Shown here: positions 35,501 to 47,923 of the stretch, one piece after another | Layout: every line of letters begins with the position of its first letter | Numbering within the stretch: position 1 is the first letter of the stretch | The notes under the pieces: generated by a model | What the model was told of the DNA's origin: nothing | Databases searched by the model: none | Seen by the model: the letters and a program-made list of their open reading frames with translations, nothing else | Position numbers and translations under genes: made by a program | Assembly (NCBI RefSeq): GCF_030704535.1 | Contig: NC_081809.1 | Location: 451,501-515,500 of the forward strand | Origin: Vitis vinifera | Lineage: Eukaryota > Streptophyta > Magnoliopsida > Vitales > Vitaceae | DNA length: 64,000 nucleotides | Direction of reading: 5' to 3'

Positions 35501-38265
35501 AAAAATTACCCATGAAAAAAAATTACATGTCTTTAAAAATATAAATACAATATTGTGTGATCAAGAAAATTTATGTGAACCATTGAATTAATCACAGAAA
35601 TTTGAATGAAAATGAATGGAATCAGGAATACAAGATTTGAAATGAACTGATTTTAAGCTCAGCAGTCATAATTATTTTTTTCCCCTTATTTTAAATACAG
35701 GAGTTGGAGGATATTTTATCGCCCTTTTTTTGAACTTTATTCTCTCTTTTGTCCTTCTCAGTTTATGGACAGGCTTTGGCTGTGGAAGTGTCGCCTTGCC
35801 TTAATAAGTTCTAAAGGGATTATTCGTTTTAAGTTTCTTCCAATTTCTCATTGTTCCAAGATTGCTCTCCCAACTATCAAGCTTCAAAGTGTTTCAGTGC
35901 TCCTTCCTATTTAACTCTTGACTTCCAGTTGTTTTTGTTTTCTATCTGAAACTCTGACCTGAGTGGAAGAAAGTAGCATTAGTTTTTCTCCTTCTATCTC
36001 CCGGTTATAAATGTCAATGACAACTTGAAGTTCTTGTTGAGTTGTTTTCAATAACATTATTAAACTTTAGAGCCACATTTTACTGTTCTCTTAAAGCACC
36101 TGTTTTGAAAATAAAAATAAAATAGTTTCTGAAAAAAGTGAATCAAATATAGATTTTAGAAGTTCTATACTTCATTTTTAAAATAAAAATAAAAAACTGT
36201 TATCAGAGAGAACCAAACATGCCCATGTGATATTCAGAGGAGGAGGTTAAAGTTTAGGCATATGTATAATTGGATTGCTACACTAAGGTTCACCATTTCC
36301 ATTGCTGTGGATTTTTTCCCAAGTTAGAATTTGATACAGGTTTCTCAATTTCTTGAAATTTCTTTTGTACTTTTCACCAAACAATTTAGAGCTGTTTCTT
36401 GTTTAAAATTAATGCTTAATGCATTTTGAATGCTTTTAAAAAGGTTGGTTTTTCTTTATGGTCTAGGAGGTGGTATCAGCATTCTGAAACCCTGGACTGT
36501 TCAGACAAATGAACCATCTATTCCATCACTAGTCCTCTTTTTGGTAACTAGTTGCTCCTGAAATTGTTCCACCATGGGGTTTCCTTGCATATCATGAGTT
36601 TATGTATAGTGAGAACTTTATTTATTTATTTATTTTGGTATTAATTTCAATATTGGAATATCATGGTTAAAGTGAACAATATAGATTGTTGAACCAGGAT
36701 TGTGAACTTAAGCAGATTGCATTACAGAATATTGGTCAATATAATATTTAATAGCTAAACTGTAAATTGAATTTAATATCTTCAGAACTGTTGTTCTTGT
36801 GTTGTCTTTTTGTTGCTACCAAGTTTCTGAATTTTTCTCTTCCCTGCATTGTCTTAGTCATTGCGAATAATTCCAAAATTAGGAGTTATCCCCACCTAAT
36901 GATACGGTTTTCTGTTCTAAATGTAAACTTGCTTCTCTTTTTCTTTTTTTATGATTAGGTTTACCTTAATTATCACTGAACTGTTTGTTCTTTCAGATTG
37001 GCGTGCTCATTGAAGACAAGGAATTGGTTGATTCATATATGGGAGGAAAACCAAAGAAGGCTGGCAAATTTGCTCATAGTCTCCGCCTCTCACTGTGGTC
37101 AGAACACCTTGGTCTTCGAGGAGGAGAGGTTAGTCATAAATATGATAATTGCTGCTTAGCCTTTTCTTCAAAAGCCTTCACTGAACCACACCCATGCGAC
37201 TGAGGGTTGGTTGTAGCAAACCATAGCATCAATGAAGAGGAACTAACTATAGCTCATATCATTTGGCTGACTGTATGTTCTTTATTTCTTTTTCCAGATT
37301 GATCAAATAAAAGATCCAGTTGTTGATTCAACTTACAGAGATGTGTGGATGGCAACTGCAAAGGTCTGAATCAAAAACTAAAAGAAAAGTGTTACTGTTA
37401 AACAAAAGACTTCAAAGTTAGCATTTACATTACTTTCCTCAACATCAAACCAATAGAAATGAATTTGAGAATTTCAGGATTCTTTACTAACTATATTAAT
37501 GATACATAATTTTGCTTAAATATTTTTCTCTAATTTATGGCCCATATTTTATGGGCTTTTTAACTTCTATATAGGCCACTCTTTTTTTCCCCCTTCTTTT
37601 CTTTTTCCCAGTATTCTCTGGATGGGATAAGTCAACGCCGAGAGTGGGGAAAGCATTTATTTTTATTCAGAAGATTTGCATTTTTATTTTAATTTATGAA
37701 AGATAATTCCCTGCATATGAAAATGACAAATTTTTTGTGCATGCTAAATCTTCCCAACGGTGTAGACATCTTTATGTTGATATACTATTGTGCTCGAGTC
37801 TTTTTCATTTGTTTGTTGCTCTTGATTCTTTCTCTAATTAACTCCCATTTATGGGTGTTTAACCTTGACAGACGAATTCCACAATCTACCAAGATGTCTT
37901 TTCTTGCATCCCAAACGATCTCATACATTCTAGGTATGAAGCAGCTCTGATCTTCATCTCACATTCTCTTTTCTCCCTGCTAACCTCTTTTTCATCTCAT
38001 CTTCATCACATGCAGAGCTGCAATGAGACAACATATGGCCATCTGGAAGGAGAAACTTGGCCACACCACCATTGATTTAGGAATAGCCCCTATGAAGCTA
38101 GAATCCTATGACAATGGAGACATGAAGACAATCGAACCCATGGAAAGATTAGAGTCGGTGAAGGGTCATCTTGTTTATTTCCCCTTAGATTTCATGTGCA
38201 AAGAAGATTTAAGACCTGTGTTCAATGAGAGCGAGTACTATGCCTCTCCTCAAGTCTTTCACTGA
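20579..38265 (+). CDS. Phospholipase D zeta (PX-PH type), complete, 20 exons
   Basis: Exons: 20579-20806, 21947-22048, 22177-22292, 22394-22535, 26705-26875, 28474-28647, 29525-29767, 29870-29986, 30441-30580, 30686-30835, 31348-31504, 31591-32124, 33594-33704, 34072-34218, 34296-34493, 34691-34792, 36997-37128, 37298-37363, 37872-37933, 38016-38265. They sum to 3342 bases, 1113 residues, close to Arabidopsis PLD zeta 1. The enzyme cleaves phospholipids such as phosphatidylcholine to phosphatidic acid at cell membranes. The PX domain spans roughly residues 45-225, the PH domain about 240-365. Catalytic HKD motifs are HEKLVIVD (H481, K483, D488) and HSKIMIVD (H914, K916, D921), both intact. 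Known zeta members need no calcium and act in phosphate-starvation and root responses. Introns 1 and 10 need GC donors. Intron 4 is swollen by transposons. Confidence 0.96.
20807..20808 (+). other. GC splice donor, phospholipase D zeta intron 1
   Basis: Exon 1 ends ATATAAACAG and the intron starts GCAAGA. The next exon (TTCAAGTGGCGG) continues the conserved YKQFKWRL reading in phase 0. No GT nearby preserves the frame. Confidence 0.85.
23175..23300 (+). mobile_element. tRNA-derived SINE-like fragment
   Basis: An A-box-like TAGTTCAAGTAGTAAGG at about 23185-23201 and a B-box-like GGTTTGATTCC at 23230-23240 are spaced as in the polymerase III promoter of tRNA-derived SINEs. Ends and target duplication are not clear, so this is probably a degraded copy. 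Confidence 0.5.
23546..25900. mobile_element. Large foldback (long terminal inverted repeat) DNA element
   Basis: The left arm (about 23546-24559) and right arm (about 24591-25900) are imperfect reverse complements along their whole length, with a loop of only about 30 bp. Matching blocks include GGAATTCCAAAATTGC near 23689 with GCAATTTTGGAATTCC near 25739, CTTTCAAATGCCTTAGG near 24220 with its complement near 24925, and AGCTAAAGGAATTAATT near 24411 with its complement near 24737. No transposase is encoded. Long arms resemble Mutator-like foldback elements, but the family is inferred only from shape. Confidence 0.8.
25256..25638. mobile_element. 383-bp MITE nested in the foldback right arm
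   Basis: The element starts ATAGTTTTAGAAGGCAC and ends GTGCCTTTTAAAACTGTG, giving terminal inverted repeats of about 16 bp. It is flanked by a perfect 9-bp direct repeat GGCATGGGC (25247-25255 and 25639-25647). The left arm of the foldback lacks this insert, which confirms an insertion. The 8- to 9-bp duplication suits a hAT- or Mutator-related MITE. Confidence 0.8.
26053..26084 (+). other. G-rich quadruplex-type tract in phospholipase D zeta intron 4
   Basis: Seven runs of three to five Gs separated by one or two As, on the coding strand. Confidence 0.7.
27236..27690. repeat. Interspersed repeat bounded by imperfect direct repeats (intron 5)
   Basis: A segment with TTTGGGCCCACAATGTATAT occurs near 27277 and again near 27660, each preceded by CCTAAAAG.TTAAGC. 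Between them, read on the minus strand, is AGTTCGAGCCTCACC, resembling a polymerase III B box or a tRNA-related sequence, plus TTAACATGACATCAAAGCC. It is likely an old retroelement fragment, of SINE type or terminal-repeat type; I cannot assign the family. Confidence 0.4.
30836..30837 (+). other. GC splice donor, phospholipase D zeta intron 10
   Basis: Exon 10 ends AACCCAAG and the intron begins GCAAGT. The split arginine codon (AG + G) continues into GGAATCTGAACC, giving NPRESEPN. The only nearby GT, four bases on, would shift the frame. Confidence 0.85.
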
Positions 38266-40341
38266 GTTTTTTCCTACACACTAATTAAAGAGTTTCACGG
38301 CAGATGGGGTCCCTGCCCTTCACGTTGTAGCTGTACCTCCCCGGATATAATACTCAAAAGACACAGCATGTTATCCTGAGATCCATCATTTTCTCGGTCA
38401 TGTGAAGTGAAGATTTCAGGTTCATGACAGACACGGCTCCCCCAATGTTGTAAGTATTTGTTAGCATGAATACAAAAAATGATAGAGAGAAGGTCTAATG
38501 TGGCTGATAATTAATCCCCCACTTGGGGTTAATGTATTTTAGGTCAATCATTTATCGTCAGTTGTATAAAACTTCATGAAAGTAGTTGCTTCGGTGAATC
38601 TCTTTTCCTGCATCCGGAAGCAACGTTTGTCTCCAAAAACACTTATTGCTTTACCTTTGGAGGCTTTGCAGGTACACTGTAAAATTCAGGATGATATTTC
38701 TCCATAAAATGTTTGTTTCGGTATAGCATCACACACAACCTAGCCTTCTCCTCTTATTTCAAATCTACTTTCTTGTTTGGAAAACTCTATGGTGGCACCA
38801 CGTGGAGCTTTTAATTTAGGCCATATGGTAAAATTTGGGTCATCGAATGGGGGGTAACGAGCAAATGGGGGGTTAAAAGTGTAAAAAAAAAAAAAAGAAG
38901 GGAAAACCATAATATAAAATGTCAGGTACAAAACAACAAAAAAATAATGGGATCAACGGGACAAAAAAAGGTTCTTCTAAGAATAGGTGAAAAAATATTC
39001 ATTATAACTTGTAGATCCTCTTTTCTTAAAGTTCTTATTAGATTCACCTTTATATAAACTTTAGTATAAACAAAAACAATGGAAACCTTTCTATTTACAT
39101 TTCATTCCATTACATGTACTTATGAATTACATGCATAATATTTACTCGACAAGAACTTAAAGATGAAACATCATGCCTTCCAGAGTTATAATATTATCAA
39201 ACATAGTTGATAGGAACAATCGTAATTGTCACAAAAAAAAAACCCATAATTGCTTTCAAATTAAATGGTCTAGCCTACTTTCCTTGGATATCACACTACC
39301 ATAACCAAACCCTTGTTTAAAATACTTAATGTACTACTTTCATGATGTCATTACTTCTAACCACTCCGAAAAAGAACTTATATTTACTAATTCCATTTCC
39401 TTCGCCAAGAATTATGTAATTGCATTACGACTTCTTCAAAATATTTTTTAAAATTATCATGAATTCCCATCCACAAGAAAAACTTTATTCAATTCCCACT
39501 GTTCTTCTAAAATAAGCATTTTTAATTAGCCTCAATTTCCATCCACGTAAAAACTGTAATTAATTCAGAACAAACATTTTTTATTTGAGTCAATTTCCAT
39601 TCAAAAAAAAAAAATTATTTTACTATTTTGTCCTAATCCATATTATAATTTTCTTTCAGACCAAATCTGAATAAAATATTTTGATTACTATTTTACTTAA
39701 ATGAAAAATGGCCCTTCCCGGTAAAAGCTATGCTTTAGATGCTAGAATTGGAAATATCAGTTGGTTTGGCAATAGTTCTCCGGAGAGATCTCCGGGACGG
39801 CGTGATCGGTCTTTGACCACCGCGGAAAAACAAGGTTGTGTGTTAGTTCTCTGAACATCAGTTGGTTATGTTATTTAGAGGCAGTAGATTAAGACCATGT
39901 TTGGTCGGGGAAACCAGAGAAAATTTTTCATTGTTTGTACTTGCAAAAACTAGACCAAGGACTCAGCTGAGAGGATAGGTTTTCTTTCCCTCGGTTCTGT
40001 GTGGGGAGGAATGGTTTTCAAATCTTCCTGTCTTTCCTTTTGGTTCCGTTGGGCTCCTTTCGAGTGTGAATACTTTTTAGCTTCAAGTTGACCTTCAGTC
40101 ATTGCACTTCGTATTTTGCTTTAATTTATTTATGTTTGGTAGCAAAGGAAGGAGGAAAACGAAAGAAAATTTTCTATCTTACTTTTTCTATTGTTTGGAT
40201 TGGAATGTAATTGTAACAAATGAATTCATTTACTTCTTCCAGTACTCAGTAGACATGAGAGTCATTTTCATATTTGATAATCTGAGTAAATAGATTGGAA
40301 AATACCATGTAATTTGCAGGTGTGATTTGGAGGGAAGGCCG
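38266..40341. other. Spacer and presumed leader of the PP2C gene
   Basis: Begins with the phospholipase 3' UTR, then very AT-rich spacer to about 39700. From about 39720 the composition becomes more balanced, with a W-box-like TTTGACC at 39812-39818. An acceptor AG at 40318-40319, just before the coding exon, suggests a leader intron, perhaps with its donor at the AAG|GTTGTG near 39834. No gene is supported here. Confidence 0.45.
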
Positions 40342-42550
40342 ATGGAGAATCTTTTGGCTCTTTTTGACGCATTGATGCGGAATATATCACTCATGAAAGG
40401 GGAGAGCTGGAGGAGTGATGTTGGAAGAGAAGCTGCTGAATCGTTAGCAAAGGAAGCAAGGGGGAACAATTTGATGTTGACTTCTCCAGGCATTATAAAT
40501 TCAAGGGGCTCTAGTAATTTTGCCTCTGTCTTCTCCAAGAAAGGAAAGAAAGGAGTGAATCAAGATTGCTTCATTGTGTGGGAGGTATGCCAATCATATC
40601 TCAAAGTCAATATATGGCAAACTTGTTATTAGAATCTAGAACAGTTCTTTGAAAATGATAATTACCATTTAGTTTCTAATCGATCCACAAATTCTGGTTT
40701 GGTTGGTAGGAGTTTGGATGCCAAGAAGACATGACCTTTTGTGGGATTTTTGATGGGCATGGCTTGTGGGGGCACCATGTAGCCAAAAGGGTCAGGAAAT
40801 TGATGCCATCATTTTTGTTATGCCATTGGCAAGAAACTCTTGCACTTGCTCAGGGTTTTGACATGATGGGACTTGATAGAAACCTTTGCCCATTTGATAT
40901 ATGGAGGCAATCCTACTTGAAAACTTGTGCTGCCATTGATGAGGAGCTCGAGCAGCATGCAGATCTTGATTCTTTTCGCAGTGGCACCACAGCTTTGACA
41001 ATTGTTCGACAGGTAGCTGCATAATATCTAATTTGAGCAGATAACTGCTTGGTTTGATTAGTCATTTCATTATTGTTCTTTTGAATTGATTCTTGTTTTC
41101 AGTTTTATCACTTCTAGTAGATTTCCTTCGTGTTATTATTGAAATAACAAAACCTCGTAACCCAAATTTCAAAGTCCGCTACATGATTCCTTGACCACCA
41201 TTCAGCTTTATCTAATGTTATGTCTTCTGTTGTCAAATACTGAAATTAAAGAAAGAAAAAGGAGTTTTAAGATGCAGAAGATGCTTTGGCTGAAGTGACA
41301 TATTGAAAAGCTTGAGGTTAATTTGTACAGATGAGGAACAGACCTCTAGTTTGTATGGGAATTCCCGGGCATGTCCTAGTTTGAATTAGTTTCCCATGTG
41401 GTCAAGGCCAACCCTCTGTTTAGAGCTACAAATAAGGTCGAGGTTGTCTAAAATGATTTCAATAGGTGGTATCTTCTTTGCCACCCTTGTTTCTTTGTCT
41501 ACCAACCAAAAGCAAGTTACAGATATTTTAATGAAGATAGGAAAATGGATTTCTAAGATCATTCTGGACTGAGCTGGATAATCTATACCGTTGTCCCTTG
41601 AAAATTTTATTGGTTTGGAAAACTAAATTAAAAGACTATCAGATATTAGAAATTTTTAGATTCAAGCAGAAAGTTGCCTCAGCCTTGCCACATTAACTTT
41701 TTCAGGGAGAACTCATTATCATAGCAAATGTTGGTGATTCTCGGGCTGTGTTGGGAACCACGTCTGATGATGGCAGCCTGGTAGCAGTTCAACTTACTGT
41801 CGACTTTAAGCCCAATTTACCTCGTTAGTTCTCCTTCTCTACATGTGTTTGTGGGGTGTTGTGTTAACAAGTTATACTAAGTATACATCGATAATATTAA
41901 TTTTACACTCATATTCATCTTGGTTACAGAGGAAGCTGAGCGAATAACTAAGTCCAGAGGGCAGGTATATTGCTTACAAGATGAACCAGGGGTGTACAGG
42001 GTTTGGATGCCAAATACAAAGACGCCAGGGCTAGCAATATCAAGAGCCTTTGGTGACTACTGCATGAAGGACTTTGGGGTTATTTCCGTGCCTGAAGTCA
42101 CACAAAGAAATATAACCAGCAGAGACCAATTTGCCATTTTAGCCACAGATGGGGTATGCCTTTCATTGTTTCCGGTTCCAAATTTTACATCAAAGCATTA
42201 CTTTCTTAAATTGGTTTGGCAAAGGTTAGATTTTAAGTAGATTTGATCTTAGTGAAAAACCCATAAATGACAAATTGTTCTGGATTATTGGGCAATTGCT
42301 TGGCTTTTGTGTTCAGGTATGGGATGTCATCTCTAACCAAGAGGCAGTTGAGATTGTTTCTTCAGCACCAGACCGAAACAAATCTGCTAAAAGGCTGGTG
42401 GAATGTGCAGTTGATGCATGGAAACGAAAGAAACGGGGTGTTGCAACGGATGACATCACAGCTATTTGCCTCTTCTTCCACCCTTCACCCTCCCAGCAAG
42501 GCAACAATGCTAAGGTCCTAGAAGAGGCTGGCATGACAAAAGCTGGGTAA
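40342..42550 (+). CDS. Protein phosphatase 2C (PP2C, plant clade E-like)
   Basis: Exons 40342-40584, 40710-41012, 41706-41823, 41930-42153 and 42317-42550 give 373 residues, in frame throughout. The metal-dependent PP2C fold is shown by GIFDGHG (D96-G99), SGTTA, VGDSRAVLG (D193, R195), ISRAFGDYCMKDFG, LATDGVWDVIS and TDDITAICLFF; the metal-binding aspartates are all present. The enzyme removes phosphate from Ser/Thr residues of target proteins. Similarity to clade E members is judged from overall layout, including the short N-terminus that lacks a kinase-interaction or membrane domain. The ATG at 40342 follows a likely leader intron. The substrate cannot be predicted. Confidence 0.95.
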
Positions 42551-44096
42551 TTGCTCATTGCCCTTGCCTTTATGCTATCTTTCAAGTTTCAACTATGTTT
42601 CAATTTAAATATCTTTGTTGCATGCCTTTAAATGTATGCAAGTTTGAATGAAAAACCAAAAATGTGAACAGGAACTTTCCTGAATATTGTGGACTCTTCC
42701 TAGTTTCTAAATTATATCTTCACCAGTTGGATCAAATCTCATGTATGTTTTTGTATTATTCAAAAATACTAGTGCTGTTATGTGCTGTAATTTACAAGAG
42801 AAATATCTTGATGGTATTTAAGATTACTCACGTGTAGAAACAGAATGGGGATGTAAGTGATGGTTTAGAAGCCACATTGTGCTCTAATGATATTATGAGA
42901 AAAGCCCTTAAGAGGTTTACACGTGGACAGATGATGGCCAGTTTGGAAATTATTTTTGATAAAAAAGTTCGATAAATTTAAAATAAAAAATTGTTTTCAA
43001 GCCACAGCATTTTAGAATAAATTTATGTGTTTTCAATAGTTGTTTTTTAGAATGTGATGAGTAACAATTGAAAACAAAGAAAATGTTTTAAAAAAATTTC
43101 TGTAGGTAGAGTTTTTAAACAAAATTTTGTTTTTAAAAATTATTTTGGAGAGTTGCATTTGAAATCGCTTCCAAATGGCTCTATATTACCTAATAATTGT
43201 TTTATGACAAGATTACTCAACCTTTATAAATTCATGTACATAACAATTCCTCTTCTTCCATTTCTCCTATGAAGGGTTTAAAAAAAAATTATTTTTTAGA
43301 TAAATGGATAAGAAAATCATCATTGTTATAAACCAAGATGTATGGTTTTTATTTTGTTTTTTTTTTTTTTTTTAAAAACTTATTTATTTATTTTCGGGCA
43401 TTTTGGGAGTTCGTTCTAAGGAAGGTAAGTTGAAGTTATCCAAAAATTTTCGCTGAGGTATTCTTTTTAACATTGGGAAGTATACTTCCAAACAATAAAT
43501 AAATGTCCGAAGACATGCCCGTAAACATTAGAAGAGGTGTCTTACACTATATTTCGATGCACTTTTATAACGTTGGATACTAAAATGCCAAGAGTGTATA
43601 AAAACTTGTATGTTAACTCTTTTATAATCAAAATCTCTCTTTATGTTTGGTTCCAAAAATATATATAAAAAAAATAAAAAAAATATATTTAAAGTTAATA
43701 ATTTTTTAAAATCATTTCACGTTTAAATAATTTAAAAATATATAAAATTTTAATTAATTATATTTGATTTTTTTTCCGTATATTTTTCTCAATGAACGCC
43801 TTTTTTTTCTCTCCTTGTATTTTCTGACAACTAAACATTGTTGTTGACACCAATTTCATCCATAAAAGTAAGATTTTTTAAGGAAGAAGACTAGTGAAAG
43901 AGGAGGGTAATTTAGGTAAATTGGGATAACTTAGGTTAATAAGCATGCGACTTGTGACTTGTGAGCGTGTAAAAGGGAAGGATAGTCTCTTCCATTTTTA
44001 TCCCTTAGAACATGGGCGGTACTGAAATGACAAAAACGACCCTGAGTGATTAATAAATAGCAAAAAGACCCTCTCTCCCCTCTAGCTTCTTTTCCG
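42551..44096. other. AT-rich spacer after PP2C
   Basis: Contains the PP2C 3' UTR and low-complexity A/T tracts (for example 43350-43400 and 43660-43760). I see no gene or clear repeat. Confidence 0.5.
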
Positions 44097-47000
44097 ATGA
44101 CCACTTCTCTCGATTTCCCATTCATTCTCTGGACTTCCTCGCGAGGGCGTGGGCGCACTGGGCGGTGGCGCCATTCCAGAAGCCTCTCGTCACTTGCCTT
44201 CCCAACACCTCACAGAGCGATAGCTACATACACTGCTCTTCATTTCGTAGCCAAACCCGACCGCTGGGCATCCTCGCCGGCCTTGTATTCCGGGGACGTC
44301 ATCAATCACTCTGAACTGACTGAACTTCACGACGAATCCGATTTCGAAAGGCTTGCCTCCTCCAACGATGATCTTCTCTCCATCTGCGGTTTCGGTTCTC
44401 TTCTCTCCGGTATGTATGATCATCATCCATGCTAGAATTTTCTTGTTGTTAGTATGCGATCAATGTGTGTGATGCGCTGTGGGACCAGAGAGGAGCGCGA
44501 GGAGTACCTTTCCGGATCTAATCAACTTCAGAGTCGCAAGATTGAACGGATTTCGCCGTGTCTTCGCTCATGTTACTCCAGTTTTCTTTGAGCGCGGCAT
44601 TGCCAAACCGGAGACCATGGTTAATATAAACTCATTCCTTAGCAGTGCCTTTTGTCAAGTACCTGACCTCTGTTTGGTTGCTGAGAAAACTCAGGAAAGT
44701 AATAAAAAAAACTAAGGGCTTGTTTGCTGGCAGGTATAAAAATTGTGTTTTCAGAATCTGTTCTTTTTTTTTTTACAGTTAAACTGTAGTGTCATTTTAC
44801 TATTTTCAATAGCTTATGTGCTTGGAATTTTTAGAACTCAAAATTTAGAACTGAAAAAAATTATAGTTTATATTTTAACAAATATAATGAAGACCTGTTT
44901 TCAGGAAATGTTCCCGAATACGGTTTTTGGGGACATGTTCCTAAAAAGTTTTTAAAAACCATGTTGATCCAAAACTTTCAGAAAAATGTTGATGCACATG
45001 CTTTTTGTGTTTTTTTTTTCTATTTTTTTAATACAGATAAAATATAGAACATTTCCTATTTTCACTGCCAAACAGGCCCTAGAATGTTGAATTTAATATT
45101 TTTTTCCCCCTCAAAAAGCAGGAAAAGACTTACCACAACTATGGCAATTGGCTTTTGTTGGACTCATAGAGAGATATTCTTTCTTTTCCTGATTTCCTCA
45201 GAAACCAAATGGAGATAAATCATTTAGTTATGAGCAAAGGGAGGTCTTTCTTATGACAAGGAAAATTGTACTGAATGCATTATTCGTTATATGTAAACTG
45301 CAAACATTTCAGGAGATTTCAGGCTTGAGTGTGGAGCCTTGTGAAGGGGAAAGCCTTATAGTTACTGTATTTGAGATTCATAGATCAGAGGTAAACAACG
45401 ATATTAGTGCTTATTTTGAATCTTAAAGAACAGGGTAGTGAAGTTCTACTTCTCAAGATTAACTTAATGTGCTACTTCTTAAAGTCAGATTCCATCTTAT
45501 ATCAAGAGGGAGATTGAGTATCGGTTTCTAGCAGTGAGTTCCTGGATTTTTACTCGATTGTCATTTCGAACATTTTGGTTGCCTTCTTTATATGTGAATG
45601 TGAATGGCAGGTCTTCCCTGAAACACTAGATGGGACCCCATTTACTAGTCCAGCGGTGCGTGAAATGGATGATTCACTATGCTGTAAAAATATTTTCCAT
45701 GGCTTCTCATTTTCCTTTCTATTATTTGGCTGCAAATTACTTTATTAATGGATTATGGGTTTGTGGATTTTATTTAGGTGCTTTGTGCTCGTTACAGTGA
45801 CGAGGAATTTTTGCAGATTAGATGTAAAGGTAATCAATCTTCTTTGGATTTTCCTATTAGTTTAAAGACCTCTATGGTTATAGGCACCTGGGGAGAGAAA
45901 TATGACAAATGAGTACTTCCCTGGGACATCTATAATTCTTGTTTTGAGTTGTGTACTCTAGCCACTCTTTTGTTTGTGATTTAGATCAAGTGCATGAAAT
46001 ACTGAACAAGTTGATTGACTTGTTTGAAGGTGAATAGATGACTACATACAACTTGGAACATGTGTGCTTCACGAACATGTGTGCTTCACAATCATATTCC
46101 TTTCTTTAGGATCCTTATAAGCTTATACTGTGGATCTTGAAATCATACCTGGTATGCCTCAAGGAAAGGATACTGAGAGAATTTCTAGATAAGATCAATT
46201 TAAATCTGGCTATTGTTTGTGCTAAAGCTAAATTTTTAGTCATATATCGCTATCTTCTATGGTATTGATAGCTGACAAAATTACTTCTACTTTACAAATT
46301 GTAATCTCCAATAGATCAATAGGTCCTGAATCCAGAATTGCATGATAGCTCAGTGGCAGTTTGGAACCCTGAACTGCAATTTCAGTTTACTATTTTTTAT
46401 AATGGTAAACTCTGTTCTTAGTCCTTTAATTTAAATTCATATCTGCAAACCAATTGTGATGGTTGAATTCTTTTATTTATTTCTAAGAGTCCACTCTTTA
46501 GTATTTAAGAAAGTGCATAAAGCTGATTCTTCCTTGATTTTAAAAATAAATTTGGAGTTGTAGGTACCTGATTGAGTGCCAAGTTCTGTTGGTTTTAGAC
46601 AAGTTTTGAAGTTTGGAACCAAAGATTAGAATGGTTCCATTTGTTCTATGCCTTATTTTCTGTGATAAGTCATCAGCATTCTCATTGGAACAAGTTGATG
46701 GTGGTCAATAAGATTTTGTATGTCCTGATCAGAGACCTGTTCTGCCCAGGAACAATATGCATCCTTCCTTTCCTTTTGCACACATTTTTTTTCTTAGAAA
46801 ATAACAAGTGAAATGGAATTAATAAGATCACAAGGATTTCATTTCTCTGGCACAAGTAATGAGCCTGCAGCAGGGTGACTCTAGTCAATGCACTTAACTT
46901 CTCAGCATTGCATCATCTCTTTCGTTTCTGTAATTGTGCTATAATATTCTCAGATTTTGAAGCCCTTTTCTTGGATGTGGATGTTCCAGACCTCTCATGA

Positions 47001-47923
47001 AATTAAGTTCATGGATGACTGTTGATCTTGATAGAGTTCTAACCCCTAATTTGTAACCCAATAATTAAGATCCAAAAATTCTTCCTCACTCATGTAATGG
47101 CTTGGGTATTAGGTTCCAGGAAATAACACATGATTCTTTTGTGCATCATTGTAAGGACGTGTCCAACTCCTAATGGATTAGACTTTAATGTTGGAAGTGA
47201 TGTCAACTATCATTATTTGATTTTAAAGATTGAGAAGCTGGGCATATTGGTCATGTTCTTTGTGTTTTACTTAAGAGGAAGTAGAAAATAATTTTTATCA
47301 TAAAACCTTAAGGCTCTCCATACCTGTGTGAGAACTGAGATCTTCATGTACTGCAGCTGACTCGATCATTGGACTTGTTAAGGGGTCATTTTGAATTTCT
47401 TTCCACATGTTCTTCTCTTGCTAATTTGCTAGCTACTTTCATACAGGGAGCAAGGAGATGTTTTTTGAGCAATATGGGCGATATAACATCCACAAGATTT
47501 GGCGAGATGATGTCTTCCCTTGCCGTGTTTATCTTCGGCACTGGTTAGTGTTAATTATCCTTGAATGTTTTGCTTACACATGTTCATAGTATTGCTTGAA
47601 GAATCTGGGAATGATTTACAAATGTTGAACCACGGTGCAATATTTTGTTCACACCCTAGTAAATGATATGATCTAATACTTACACTTCCTAGGATGTACT
47701 TTTGTTTTCAAGTACTAACTTCTATATGTGAGCTGAAAGCTGCAAAACACTCTGTAGTTTGTTGGCAGCAAAGAGTCTCAGCGATGCAGCCTACAACGAC
47801 TTCCTCGATCACACTTTCCTTGCAGACCGCAAAACAACCATCCAGGAATACTTAGCCACAACAGGTTCAGGCATCATGGAAGAGGAGCCTCCAGAATCCC
47901 TCAAGGCCCGTTATGGTGGTTGA
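44097..47923 (+). CDS. Tandem paralogue A of an uncharacterised plant family, possible GGCT-like fold, with N-terminal extension
   Basis: Exons 44097-44409, 44489-44619, 45313-45390, 45489-45533, 45611-45655, 45778-45829, 47447-47543 and 47758-47923 give 308 residues. The body (about residue 63 on) matches paralogue B closely: SICGFGSLLSERSARSTFPD, FRVARLNGFRRVFAH, FFERGIAKPETMEIS, VFPETLDG, IHKIWRDDVFPCRVYLRH, TTGSGIMEEEPPESLKARYGG. The GFGSLLS motif recalls the YGS loop of gamma-glutamylcyclotransferase-like proteins, but no catalytic assignment is safe. The start codon used by B aligns with TTG at 44283 here. The nearest in-frame ATG is 44097, adding 62 residues rich in Arg, Ser and Thr that could be an organelle transit peptide. 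Intron 6 (45830-47446) is long. Confidence 0.75.
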
